Assembly: GCF_035325925.1 (NCBI RefSeq)
Contig: NZ_DAOKZA010000019.1
Location: forward strand, 7,377-71,376
Direction: 5' to 3'
DNA length: 64,000 bases
Source of the DNA: Calidifontimicrobium sp035325925
Lineage (GTDB): Bacteria > Pseudomonadota > Gammaproteobacteria > Burkholderiales > Burkholderiaceae_C
Program-made: the position numbers and the translations under genes
Notes under the pieces: model-generated
The model's database searches: none
The model's input: only the letters and a program-made list of their open reading frames with translations
Told to the model about the DNA's origin: nothing
Shown: in pieces, positions 17,535-26,665 of the stretch
How the letters are laid out: each line of letters starts with the position of its first letter
Position numbering within the stretch: the first letter of the stretch is position 1

Positions 17535-18185
17535 ATGAAGTTCACCGCTTTCGAGCGTTCGCTGCAGGGGACCGGAGCGAGCCGCCGCCTGCGCAACGCG
17601 GGCAAGGTGCCGGGCATCGTCTACGGCGCCGGCGAGCCGAGGATGATCGAGCTCGACCACAACGCGCTGTTCTTCGCGCTGAAGAAGGAGGCGTTCCACT
17701 CGTCGCTGCTCGACATGGAACTCGGCGGCAAAACCGAGAAGGTCCTGCTGCGCGACTTCCAGATGCACGCCTTCAAGCCGATCGTGCTGCACGTCGACTT
17801 CCAGCGCGTCGACGAGACGACGCGCCTGCGCAAGAAGGTGCCGCTGCACTTCAGCGGCGAGGAGAACTCGCCGGCGGTGAAGACCGACAAGTGCCTGGTC
17901 AGCCACGTCGCCACCGAGCTCGAGGTCGAGTGCCTGGCCTCGCAGCTGCCCGAATTCATCACGATCGACCTGTCGCAGCTGGTCAAGGGCCAGTCGCTGC
18001 ACGCCAGCGACCTCAAGCTGCCGACCGGCATCAAGTACGTGCGCCGCGGCACGCTCAACCCGGTGATCGTCGCCGTGACGGTGCCCAAGGAAGAGGAAGA
18101 GGCCGCGCCGGCGCCTGTGGTGGCCAAGGCCGAGAAGGGCAAGCCGGCCAAGGGCAAGAAGGACGAGAAGCAGAACAAGAAGTGA
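17535..18185 (+). CDS. rplY: 50S ribosomal protein L25, long CTC form
   Basis: 216 residues: N-terminal L25 domain that binds 5S rRNA (RLRNAGKVPGIVYG) and a C-terminal beta domain typical of the general stress protein CTC form (LPEFITIDLSQLVKGQSLHASDLKLP). The tail is Lys/Ala/Glu-rich, as is common in betaproteobacteria. ATG 17535 is preceded by GGAG at a spacing of 5. It lies between prs and pth, the standard context. Confidence 0.95.
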   Translation: MKFTAFERSLQGTGASRRLRNAGKVPGIVYGAGEPRMIELDHNALFFALKKEAFHSSLLDMELGGKTEKVLLRDFQMHAFKPIVLHVDFQRVDETTRLRKKVPLHFSGEENSPAVKTDKCLVSHVATELEVECLASQLPEFITIDLSQLVKGQSLHASDLKLPTGIKYVRRGTLNPVIVAVTVPKEEEEAAPAPVVAKAEKGKPAKGKKDEKQNKK

Positions 18186-18220
18186 TCGCAGACGCGGCAC
18201 CACAGCGTCTGTCCCCCCTT

Positions 18221-18341
18221 GGGCCCCGCTCTGGCGGGGCCCTTTCCGGTCCCGGGCCCCGCTTCGGTGGGGCCCTTTCCGTTCCCGGGCCCCGCTTCGG
18301 TGGGGCCCTTTCCGTTCCCGGGCCCCGCTTCGGTGGGGCTT
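18221..18341 (+). terminator. four tandem 33-bp repeats, each a terminator-like hairpin
   Basis: Hairpins start at 18221, 18254, 18287 and 18320, exactly 33 bases apart. Each has a GGGCCCCGC arm, a CTTCGG-type loop (CTCTGG in the first copy) and a GGGGCCC arm, followed by TTTCC. Copies 2 and 3 are identical, and copy 4 ends with TTCTTGTT in place of the last arm bases. They follow the rplY stop by 36 nt and end 34 nt before pth. A single intrinsic terminator seems to have been amplified in tandem. Confidence 0.75.
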
Positions 18342-18361
18342 CTTGTTGCCGTTCGCGCCCG

Positions 18362-18367
18362 GATAAT
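18362..18367 (+). promoter_or_regulatory. -10-like GATAAT 7 nt upstream of pth ATG
   Basis: GATAAT is followed by 7 nt and then ATG 18375, with no ribosome site between. It would place the transcription start at or next to the start codon, after the repeated terminators have cut off upstream transcription. A weak -35 (TTCTTG) is 16 nt upstream. Confidence 0.45.
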
Positions 18368-18374
18368 CGATCGC

Positions 18375-19001
18375 ATGATCCGACTCCTCGTCGGCCTGGG
18401 CAACCCGGGCCCCGACTACGAACCCACCCGCCACAACGCCGGTTTCTGGTGGGTCGGCGCGGTGGCACGCAAGCTCGGTGCGACGCTGGCCCCCGAGCGC
18501 GGCCACCAGGCAATGCTCGCGCGGGTGAACCGCGCGGGCGGCCCGCTGTGGTTGCTCGAGCCGCAGACGTACATGAACCTGTCTGGCCGCTCGGTGGCCT
18601 CGCTCGCTCGCTTCTACAAGATCGCGCCGCAGGAGATCCTCGTCGCGCACGACGAACTCGACCTGATGCCGGGCCAGGTCAAGCTCAAGCTCGGCGGCGG
18701 GCACGCCGGGCACAACGGATTGAGGGACATCGTCGCGCAGCTCGGCAGTGCCGACTTCTGGCGACTGCGACTGGGCATCGGGCACCCGGGCGTCAAGTCC
18801 GAGGTCGTGCACTACGTGCTGAAGAAGCCCGCGCCCGAGCAGCGTGAAGCGATCGAGCAGTGCATCGCGCGCACGCTCGACGCGCTGGACCTGCTGCTGG
18901 CCGGCGACATGGAGCGCGCGACGATGACACTGCACGCCAAGCCGGCGCGGCCGAAGCTGCCGCGCCCCGACGCCGCCCCGCCGGCGGCCGCGACGCCGTG
19001 A
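18375..19001 (+). CDS. pth: peptidyl-tRNA hydrolase
   Basis: 208 residues. It frees tRNA from peptidyl-tRNA that falls off ribosomes. Active-site residues are all in place: Asn10 (GLGNPG), His20 (TRHNAGF), Asn68 (YMNLSG), Asp93 (AHDELDL) and Asn114 (GHAGHNGLRDI). A longer frame would begin inside the tandem repeats and add an artificial 11-residue repeat, so ATG 18375 is preferred. The C-terminal tail is Pro/Ala-rich. It is coupled to the next gene by GTGA. Confidence 0.96.
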   Translation: MIRLLVGLGNPGPDYEPTRHNAGFWWVGAVARKLGATLAPERGHQAMLARVNRAGGPLWLLEPQTYMNLSGRSVASLARFYKIAPQEILVAHDELDLMPGQVKLKLGGGHAGHNGLRDIVAQLGSADFWRLRLGIGHPGVKSEVVHYVLKKPAPEQREAIEQCIARTLDALDLLLAGDMERATMTLHAKPARPKLPRPDAAPPAAATP

Positions 19002-19351
19002 ACACCCGTCACGCGCTGCTGGGTTGCGCGCTGCTGATGGCGCTGGACGCCGCCGCGCAATCGACGATCTATCGCTGCGGCGACGGTCGCGTGTTCTCGC
19101 AGGCCCCGTGCACCGACGGCCGAGCCCTGGTGGTCGACGCGCGCACCGACAGCGCTGCAGCGAGCGCGGCGCTCGACGTGGCCCGGCGTGAGGCCGCGCT
19201 CGCGGCACGCCTGACGCAGGAGCGCCGCTCGCGCGAGGCCGAGGCGTACGTGCTCAGGCGCGCCGCAGGCCTGCACACGGCGCCGCGCCCTCGCGACGAC
19301 GACGAGCCGCGGCGCACATCGCGGCGCGGCAAGGCACCCAAGGCCGGCTGA
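18998..19351 (+). CDS. small exported DUF4124-type protein
   Basis: 117 residues from GTG 18998, overlapping the pth stop. A signal peptide (LLGCALLMALDAAAQ) is followed by STIYRCGDGRVFSQAPC, the usual DUF4124 opening with two Cys that may form a disulfide, and then an Arg/Ala-rich helical and disordered tail. Function unknown; the domain is common in periplasmic proteins of betaproteobacteria. Confidence 0.75.
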   Translation: MNTRHALLGCALLMALDAAAQSTIYRCGDGRVFSQAPCTDGRALVVDARTDSAAASAALDVARREAALAARLTQERRSREAEAYVLRRAAGLHTAPRPRDDDEPRRTSRRGKAPKAG

Positions 19352-19375
19352 CCGCGACCGAGCGGCGCCGCAGCG

Positions 19376-19642
19376 TCAGCCAGCCGATGCGGCGGCCTCC
19401 GCCTGCAAGCGGCGGAATTTCGCCCACAGCGTGTCCTTCGACTCGACGCGAGCCGGGTCGACCGGGATGCACGCGACCGGACACAGCTGTACGCACTGCG
19501 GCTCGTCGAAATGGCCGACGCACTCGGTGCAGCGGTCGGGGTCGATGCGGTAGAACTCGTCGCCCATCGAGATCGCCTGGTTCGGGCACTCGGGCTCGCA
19601 GACGTCGCAGTTGATGCACTCGTCGGTGATCATCAGCGCCAT
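19376..19642 (-). CDS. fdx: YfhL-type 2[4Fe-4S] ferredoxin
   Basis: 88 residues. Cluster 1 ligands are Cys9, 12, 15 and 19 (C-x2-C-x2-C-x3-C). Cluster 2 is Cys38, 41, 50 and 54 with the eight-residue insertion typical of Alvin-type ferredoxins, plus Cys58. It carries single electrons at low potential in the cytosol. It follows coaD on the minus strand, a common neighbour, 28 nt away, and could serve the indolepyruvate oxidoreductase of this window, though that is only a guess. Confidence 0.92.
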   Translation of the reverse strand: MALMITDECINCDVCEPECPNQAISMGDEFYRIDPDRCTECVGHFDEPQCVQLCPVACIPVDPARVESKDTLWAKFRRLQAEAAASAG

Positions 19643-19670
19643 GGCGCCAGGTCCTCCGGGTCTCGCGGGT

Positions 19671-20171
19671 TCAGGCCGACGACGCCACGCGCCCGTTCAG
19701 CCGTTCGAGCACGAAGGGTGACACGAACTTGGAGACATCACCGCCGAGGGTGGCAATCTCGCGCACGAAGGTGCCGCTGACGAACTGGAACTGGTCGCTC
19801 GGCGTGAGGAACAGCGTCTCGACGTGCGGCATCAGCTGGCGGTTCATGCCGGCCATCTGGAACTCGTACTCGAAGTCGCTGACCGCACGCAGCCCGCGCA
19901 CGACCACCTTGCCCCCGTTGTCGACCACGAAGTCGCGCAGCAGCCCGCGAAAAGGGATCACCTCGATGTTGGGGTACGGCTTGGCCGCCTCCTTCGCGAT
20001 CTCGAGCCGCTCGGCGATCGTGAACATCGTGCGCTTGTGGTGCCCGGCGGCGACGGCGACGATCAGTCGCTCGAACAGCCGACTGGCGCGCCGCATCAGG
20101 TCCTCGTGGCCGAGCGTCATCGGGTCGAACGTGCCAGGATAGACGGCGGTCAGGCGGGTCGTCGAGGTCAC
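19671..20171 (-). CDS. coaD: phosphopantetheine adenylyltransferase
   Basis: 166 residues. Adds AMP to phosphopantetheine, the fourth step of coenzyme A synthesis. Nucleotidyltransferase motifs: YPGTFDPMTLGHEDL (T-x-G-H at 19-22), VVRGLRAVSDFEYEFQMA and the C-terminal FVSGTFVREIA. Start is GTG 20171, overlapping the rsmD stop as GTGA, so it is coupled to rsmD. Confidence 0.96.
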   Translation of the reverse strand: MTSTTRLTAVYPGTFDPMTLGHEDLMRRASRLFERLIVAVAAGHHKRTMFTIAERLEIAKEAAKPYPNIEVIPFRGLLRDFVVDNGGKVVVRGLRAVSDFEYEFQMAGMNRQLMPHVETLFLTPSDQFQFVSGTFVREIATLGGDVSKFVSPFVLERLNGRVASSA

Positions 20172-20763
20172 GGCGCGCTCCTGCGGTCGGGGTCCGGGTC
20201 AGTGTAGCTCGCGGGTTGCAGCAGATGGGCATGCACCGCGCCGGCGCGTGCGTGGCGGCGCAGCACCCATCCGGGTGCCGGCACGAACGCCTGCGATGCC
20301 TCCAGGTAGACGACGCCGCCCGCGCGCAGCAGCGGCCCTGCCGCCGCCAGCGCGGGCGCGGAGAGACCCGCGTCGAACGGCGGGTCGATGAACACCAGGT
20401 CGAAGCGGGCGGGCCCGCAGCGTGCCATCCACGTCAGCGCGTCGGCCGCGACGACCTGCACCTGGGCGGCCCCGAGCCGCTGCGCGCTGCGGCGCAGGCT
20501 GTCGATCAGCGCGGCGTCGCGTTCGACCAGCACCGCCTCGGCGGCACCTCGCGACGCCGCCTCGAAGCCCAGCGCGCCGCTGCCGGCGAAGGCGTCGAGC
20601 ACGCGCCAGCCCGACAGGTCCTGCCCCAGCCAGTTGAACAGCGTCTCGCGCACGCGGTCGGGTGTGGGCCGTAGTCCGGGCCGGTCGGCCACCGGCAGCT
20701 TGCTGCGCTTGAAACGGCCGCCGATCAGTCGCACCTCGCGCGGTGGCGCGCCGCGCGGGCGGG

Positions 20764-20767
<4 letters not shown>
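20168..20767 (-). CDS. rsmD: 16S rRNA (guanine966-N2)-methyltransferase RsmD
   Basis: 199 residues. SAM site DAFAGSGALG at 58-67 and catalytic DPPF at 128-131; GLRPTPDRVRETLFNWL is the typical N-terminal motif. The GTG start at 20767 overlaps the hisF stop and its own stop overlaps the coaD start, both as GTGA, so hisF-rsmD-coaD behave as one coupled unit. rsmD-coaD-ferredoxin is a usual trio; attachment to his genes is not. Confidence 0.95.
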
Positions 20768-21542
<775 letters not shown>

Positions 21543-21543
<1 letters not shown>

Positions 21544-22289
21544 CAGGGGGCGCCGTTCAGTTCGTCCGCCCGCGATTGCGCGGCGGCGAAGTCGAGCGCA
21601 CCGGTGTAGATGCTGCGCCCGCAGATCACGCCCTCGATGCCTTCGTCCTCGACGGCGCACAGGCGCTCGACGTCGGCGAGGTCGGAGAGGCCACCCGAGG
21701 CGATCACGGGGATCGTCAGTGCCTGCGCGAGCTTGACGGTCGCGTCGATGTTGATGCCGGTGAGCATGCCGTCGCGGCCGATGTCCGTGTAGATCACGGC
21801 CTCGACGCCGTAGTCCTCGAACTTCTTCGCCAGGTCGATCACCTCGTGGCCGGTGAGCTTGCTCCACCCGTCGGTGGCGACCTTGCCGTCCTTCGCGTCG
21901 AGCCCGACGATGATGTGGCCGCCGAACGCGGTGCAGGCGTCGCGCAGGAAGCCGGGGTTCTTCACCGCCGCGGTGCCGATGATGACGTAGCTCAACCCGT
22001 CGTCGAGGTAGCGCTCGATCGTGTCGAGGTCGCGGATGCCGCCTCCGAGCTGCACCGGGATCTCGTCGCCGACTTCCCTGAGGATGGCCCTGATCGCCGG
22101 TTCGTTGACGGGCTTGCCGGCGAAGGCGCCGTTGAGGTCGACCAGGTGCAGGCGGCGTGCGCCGGCGTCGAGCCAGCGGCGCGCCATCGCCGCCGGGTCG
22201 TCGCCGAACATCGTCGAGACGTTCATGTCGCCCTGTTGCAGGCGCACGCACTTGCCGTCTTTGAGGTCGATGGCCGGGATCAGCAGCAT
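21543..22289 (-). CDS. hisA: phosphoribosylformimino-AICAR-P isomerase HisA
   Basis: 248 residues, beta/alpha barrel related to HisF. Opens with MLLIPAIDLKDGKCVRL (catalytic Asp8); the second acid is in IYTDIGRDGM; phosphate loops QLGGGIRD and ASGGLSDL. Isomerises ProFAR to PRFAR in histidine synthesis. Sits between hisH and hisF, with a 66-nt spacer to hisH. Confidence 0.97.
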
Positions 22290-22355
22290 GGCTCGCTCAG
22301 AGCGGGGGTGGACAAACGGGGCGCGAGGAGCGCGTGGCGGACCGCAGCAGGGTGG

Positions 22356-23003
22356 TCAGGGCTTCCAGTGCAGGAAGTTGCGGTACAGGGCCAGGCCGTG
22401 GGCGGCGCTCTTCTCGGGATGGAACTGCGTCGCGAAAATGTTATCCCGTGCCAAGGCACAGGTAAAGCGCACGCCGTACTCGGTTTCGCCGGCGGTGTGG
22501 CGCGCGTCGGACGGTTGCGCGTAGTAGCTGTGCACGAAATAGAACCACGCGCCGTCGGGCACGCCCGCCCACAGCGGGTGCGCACGCGTCTGGAACACGC
22601 GGTTCCAGCCCATCTGCGGCACCTTGTAGCGGCTGCCGTCGGGCTGCAACTGCCCTTCCGGCCGGAAGCGCTTGACGCGCCCGCCGATCAGGCCCAGCCC
22701 CGGCGTGTCCTGCTCCTCGCTGTGGTCGAGCAGCATCTGCATGCCCACGCACACGCCCATCAGCGGCTTGTGCGCGGCGGCGTGCAGCACGGCGTCCTTC
22801 AACCCCGAGTCGTGCAGTTCGCGCAGGCAGTCGCGCATCGCCCCCTGCCCCGGCAGCACGACACGCTCGGCGGCGTAGACCTCCTCGGGGTTGGCCGTGA
22901 CGATGACCCTGACGTCGGCATCGCGCGCCACGTGCGCGACCGCCTGCGACACCGAGCGCAGGTTGCCCATGCCGTAGTCGACGACGGCCACCGTTCTCGT
23001 CAT
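22356..23003 (-). CDS. hisH: imidazole glycerol phosphate synthase glutaminase subunit HisH
   Basis: 215 residues, class I glutamine amidotransferase. Triad: Cys85 (MGVCVGMQ), His195 and Glu197 (TQFHPEKS). VDYGMGNLRSV is the usual N terminus. It supplies ammonia to HisF, encoded two genes downstream. Start ATG 23003, three bases after the hisB stop. Confidence 0.97.
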   Translation of the reverse strand: MTRTVAVVDYGMGNLRSVSQAVAHVARDADVRVIVTANPEEVYAAERVVLPGQGAMRDCLRELHDSGLKDAVLHAAAHKPLMGVCVGMQMLLDHSEEQDTPGLGLIGGRVKRFRPEGQLQPDGSRYKVPQMGWNRVFQTRAHPLWAGVPDGAWFYFVHSYYAQPSDARHTAGETEYGVRFTCALARDNIFATQFHPEKSAAHGLALYRNFLHWKP

Positions 23004-23006
23004 GGC

Positions 23007-23603
23007 CTACAGCGTGCCTTTCGTCGACGGCACGACGCCCGCGGCGCGCGGATCGATCGCCGCGGCCATGCGCAGCGCGCGGCCGAAGGCCTTGAACACG
23101 GTCTCGCACTGGTGGTGCGCGTTGACGCCCTTGAGGTTGTCGACGTGCAGCGTCACCAGCGCGTGGTTGGCGAAGCCCTGGAAGAACTCGTAGGTGAGCT
23201 GCGTGTCGAAGCCGCCGACCATGCCGCTCGTGAACGGCACGTGCAGGTGCAGCCCCGGGCGGCCCGAGAAGTCGATCACGACGCGCGACAGCGCCTCGTC
23301 GAGCGGCACGTAGGCGTGGCCGTAGCGCACCAGGCCCTTCTTGTCGCCCACGGCCTTCGCCACTGCCATGCCGAGCGTGATGCCCACGTCCTCGACCGTG
23401 TGGTGACCGTCGATGTGCAGGTCGCCCTGCGCCTCGACCTCGAGGTCGATCAGCCCGTGGCGCGCGACCTGGTCGAGCATGTGGTCGAAGAAGCCGATGC
23501 CGGTGGCGAGCTTCGACGCGCCGGTGCCGTCGAGGTCGACCCGCACGCGGACCTGCGTCTCCCGGGTGTCGCGCCGGACTTCGGCGATGCGGTGGTCGGT
23601 CAT
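23007..23603 (-). CDS. hisB: imidazoleglycerol-phosphate dehydratase HisB (single-domain)
   Basis: 198 residues, so only the dehydratase without the phosphatase domain found in enterobacterial HisB. Metal-binding motifs GIGFFDHMLDQVARHG, DGHHTVEDVGI and the second half HHQCETVFKAFGRAL are intact. ATG 23603 is two bases after the hisC stop. Histidinol-phosphatase must be encoded elsewhere. Confidence 0.97.
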   Translation of the reverse strand: MTDHRIAEVRRDTRETQVRVRVDLDGTGASKLATGIGFFDHMLDQVARHGLIDLEVEAQGDLHIDGHHTVEDVGITLGMAVAKAVGDKKGLVRYGHAYVPLDEALSRVVIDFSGRPGLHLHVPFTSGMVGGFDTQLTYEFFQGFANHALVTLHVDNLKGVNAHHQCETVFKAFGRALRMAAAIDPRAAGVVPSTKGTL

Positions 23604-23605
23604 CG

Positions 23606-24700
23606 TCACAGACTCGCTTTCAGGGCGTCGAGCATCAGCGTGTTCTCGTCGGGCGTGCCCACCGTCAGGCGCAGGCAGTTCGCCAGCAGCGGGTGCAGCG
23701 CCGACACGTCTTTCACCAGCACGCCACGCTGCTTCATGCCGGCGAAGGCGCGTGCGGCGTCGCTCACGCGCACCAGGATCATGTTCGCCTCGCTCGGGTA
23801 GGCGCGCACGCCGCCCATGTCGCGCAGCGCGCGCTGCAGCCGCTCGCGCTCGGCGCGCAGCAGCGCGGCCTGGCGCGCGTACTCGTCGGCGTGCTCGAGC
23901 GCGAACAGCGTCGCCTCCGCGTTGAGCACGCTGACGTTGTACGGCGGGCGCACCTTGTCGATCTGCTCGACGAGCGCCGCGGCACCGGCCATGTAGCCGA
24001 GGCGCACGCCCGCCAGCCCGAACTTGGACAGCGTGCGCATCACGAGCACGTGCTCGTGCGCCGCCATGCGCTGCATCCAGGTGCGCGACGCGAACGGCTG
24101 GTACGCCTCGTCGAACACCACCAGGCCGTGCTGCTGCGCGACCGCGCCGACGACGCGGTCGATCACGGCGTCGTCCCACAGGTTCGCGGTGGGGTTGTTC
24201 GGGTACGCGAGGTAGGTGATCGCCGGGCGGTGGCGCTCGATCGCGGCGAGCATCGCCGCCTCGTCGAGCTCGAAGTCGCTCGCGAGTGGGACGCCGACGA
24301 AGCGCAGGCCCTGCAGCTTCGCCGACATCTCGTACATCACGAAGCCGGGCACCGGCGCGAGGATCGTCGCGCCGGGCACGTCGCAGGCGAGCGCGAGCAG
24401 CGCGATCAGCTCGTCGGACCCGTTGCCCAGCATCAGCTGGCAGCCTGCGGGCAACTCGACAAAGCGCGCCAGCGCCTCGATCACGTCGGCCACGCACTGC
24501 GCCGGGTAGCGGTTGATCGCCACGCGGGCCAGCCGCTCGCCGAGTTCGCGCTGCAGCTCGGGCGGCAGGCGAAACGGGTTCTCCATCGCGTCGAGTTTCA
24601 CGAGCCCGGCGCTGGGCTGGATCGCGTAGGCGTGCATGCTCTGCACGTCCTGGCGGATCGTGCACGCGATGCGCTCGGCGAGCGTCGGCGTCGCGCTCAT
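23606..24700 (-). CDS. hisC: histidinol-phosphate aminotransferase
   Basis: 364 residues, fold-type I PLP aminotransferase. PLP lysine Lys226 in TLSKFGLAGVRLG; YPNNPTAN and FDEAYQPF are the other cofactor motifs; the Arg that holds the phosphate is in LRLTVGT near the end. Lies 7 nt after hisD and just before hisB. Confidence 0.96.
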   Translation of the reverse strand: MSATPTLAERIACTIRQDVQSMHAYAIQPSAGLVKLDAMENPFRLPPELQRELGERLARVAINRYPAQCVADVIEALARFVELPAGCQLMLGNGSDELIALLALACDVPGATILAPVPGFVMYEMSAKLQGLRFVGVPLASDFELDEAAMLAAIERHRPAITYLAYPNNPTANLWDDAVIDRVVGAVAQQHGLVVFDEAYQPFASRTWMQRMAAHEHVLVMRTLSKFGLAGVRLGYMAGAAALVEQIDKVRPPYNVSVLNAEATLFALEHADEYARQAALLRAERERLQRALRDMGGVRAYPSEANMILVRVSDAARAFAGMKQRGVLVKDVSALHPLLANCLRLTVGTPDENTLMLDALKASL

Positions 24701-24707
24701 CGCAGCC

Positions 24708-26021
24708 TCATCCGCGCAACCTCATGCGCGCCGCCTCGGCGTGCGCCGGCAGCCCTTCGCCGTCGGCCAGTTCGCCGGCGATCGGGCCGAGTGCCATCGC
24801 GCCGGCGTCGCTGACCTCGATCAGGCTCGAACGCTTGACGAAGTCGTAGACGCCCAACGGCGACGAGAACCGCGCGGTGCCCGACGTGGGCAGCACGTGG
24901 TTCGGCCCGGCGCAGTAGTCGCCCAGGCTCTCGCTGGTGAACGCGCCGAGGAAGATCGCGCCGGCGTGCCGCAGCAGCGGCTCCCAGCGGTGCGGGTCGG
25001 CGCTCGACACCTCGAGGTGCTCGGGGGCGATGCGGTTGCTGATCTCGCACGCCTCCTCCATCGAGCGCGTGTGGATCAGCGCGCCGCGGCCTTCGAGCGA
25101 GGCGCGGATGATGTCGCGGCGCGGCATCGTCGGCAGCAGCCGCTCGATCGCCTGCTGCACGCGATCGATGTAGGCGCCGTCGGGGCTGAGCAGGATGCTC
25201 TGCGCGAGTTCGTCGTGCTCGGCCTGGCTGAACAGGTCCATCGCGACCCAGTCGGGCGGCGTCGTGCCGTCGGCCAGTACCAGGATCTCGCTCGGGCCGG
25301 CGATCATGTCGATGCCGACCTGGCCGAAGACGTGCTTCTTCGCGCTGGCCACGTAGGCGTTGCCCGGCCCGGTGATCTTGTCGACGCGCGGCACCGTGGC
25401 CGTGCCGTAGGCGAGCGCGGCCACCGCCTGCGCGCCGCCGATCGTGAACGCACGGTGCACGCCGGCCACCGCGGCGGCAGCGAGGACCAGCGGATTTCTC
25501 TCGCCGCACGGCGTGGGCACCACCATCACGATCTCGCCGACGCCGGCCACCTGCGCCGGAATCGCGTTCATCAGCACGCTCGACGGGTACGCCGCCTTTC
25601 CGCCCGGCACGTAGATGCCCACGCGGTCCAGCGGCGTGACCTTCTGCCCGAGCAGCGTGCCGTCGGCGTCGCGGTAGCTCCAGCTGCGGCAGCAGGCGTG
25701 ACGCTGGCGATCGTGGTAGTCGCGAACGCGCGCGGCAGCCGCCTCCAGCGCCGTGCGCTGTGCCGGCGTGATCGCGGCCAGCGCTGCCCGCAACTCGTCG
25801 CGCGTGATCTCGAGCGCCGCCGCCGACGCCCTCTCGACCCCGTCGAGGCGCGCCGTGTACTCCAGCACCGCGGCGTCGCCGCGTGCGCGCACGTCGGCCA
25901 CGATCTGGGCGACACGCGTCTCGATCTCGTGATCGGTCTCGGCCGACCAGTGCAGCATGCGCTGGAAGTCCTGCTCGAACTCGAACGCGGCGGTGGTCAG
26001 GCGGCGCACGGCGACGGTCAT
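24708..26021 (-). CDS. hisD: histidinol dehydrogenase
   Basis: 437 residues. Zinc-dependent oxidation of histidinol to histidine, the last step. Motifs: YVPGGKAAYPSSVLMN, GPGNAYVASAKK, GPSEILVLAD, and EHDELAQS with zinc ligands. ATG 26021 overlaps the hisG stop as ATGA. Confidence 0.97.
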   Translation of the reverse strand: MTVAVRRLTTAAFEFEQDFQRMLHWSAETDHEIETRVAQIVADVRARGDAAVLEYTARLDGVERASAAALEITRDELRAALAAITPAQRTALEAAAARVRDYHDRQRHACCRSWSYRDADGTLLGQKVTPLDRVGIYVPGGKAAYPSSVLMNAIPAQVAGVGEIVMVVPTPCGERNPLVLAAAAVAGVHRAFTIGGAQAVAALAYGTATVPRVDKITGPGNAYVASAKKHVFGQVGIDMIAGPSEILVLADGTTPPDWVAMDLFSQAEHDELAQSILLSPDGAYIDRVQQAIERLLPTMPRRDIIRASLEGRGALIHTRSMEEACEISNRIAPEHLEVSSADPHRWEPLLRHAGAIFLGAFTSESLGDYCAGPNHVLPTSGTARFSSPLGVYDFVKRSSLIEVSDAGAMALGPIAGELADGEGLPAHAEAARMRLRG

Positions 26022-26665
26022 GGCTTCTCGGCGACGGCAGCGGCGAAGGCGTCGATCAGCGCGCGCAGCGGCTCGCGCTTGAGCTTGAGCGCGGCCTGGT
26101 TGACGACCAGCCGCGACGAGATGTCCATGATGCGCTCGACCTCGACCAAGTGGTTCGCCTTCAGCGTGCTGCCGGTGGACACCAGGTCGACGATCGCGTC
26201 GGCCAGGCCGGTCAGCGGCGCCAGTTCCATCGAGCCGTACAGCTTGATCAGGTCGACGTGCACGCCCTTGTCGGCGAAGTGCTGGCGCGCCGTCTGCGTG
26301 TACTTGGTGGCCACGCGGATGCGCGAGCCCTGCCGCACCGCGCCGGCGTAGTCGTAGTCGTCGCGCACCGCCACGCTCATGCGGCAGCGCGCGATCCTCA
26401 GGTCCAGCGGCTGGTACAGCCCGGTGCCGTCGTGCTCGAGCAGAACGTCCTTGCCGGCGACGCCGAGGTCGGCGCCGCCGTACTGCACGTAGGTCGGCAC
26501 GTCGGAGGCGCGCACCAGCACGACGCGCAGGTCGGCGCGGCTGGTCGGCAGGATCAGCTTGCGCGAGCGCTCCGGATCCTCGAGCACCTCGATGCCCGCG
26601 CGCGCGAGCATCGGCAGCGTCTCGTCGAAGATGCGGCCCTTGGACAGCGCGAGGGTGATCGTCAT
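26018..26665 (-). CDS. hisG: ATP phosphoribosyltransferase, short form HisG
   Basis: 215 residues, the short HisG that lacks the regulatory C-terminal domain and works with HisZ. ALSKGRIFDETLPMLARAG begins the protein, and the PRPP loop is LVSTGSTLKANHL. It joins ATP and PRPP, the first step of the pathway. hisZ is not in this window. Overlaps murA and hisD by ATGA on both sides. Confidence 0.96.
   Translation of the reverse strand: MTITLALSKGRIFDETLPMLARAGIEVLEDPERSRKLILPTSRADLRVVLVRASDVPTYVQYGGADLGVAGKDVLLEHDGTGLYQPLDLRIARCRMSVAVRDDYDYAGAVRQGSRIRVATKYTQTARQHFADKGVHVDLIKLYGSMELAPLTGLADAIVDLVSTGSTLKANHLVEVERIMDISSRLVVNQAALKLKREPLRALIDAFAAAVAEKP

Noticed and set aside
18221..18341. CRISPR-like tandem repeat of 33 bases
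   Set aside because: Repeats are directly adjacent without unique spacers, each is a complete terminator hairpin, and no cas gene is near.
18219..18374. N-terminal extension of Pth with an 11-residue repeat
   Set aside because: It is read through the tandem terminator hairpins; the Pth active-site Asn10 position and the family length support ATG 18375.
16380..19208. 942-codon minus-strand frame opposite prs, rplY and pth
   Set aside because: Antisense to conserved genes, low-complexity, includes the antisense of the tandem terminators.
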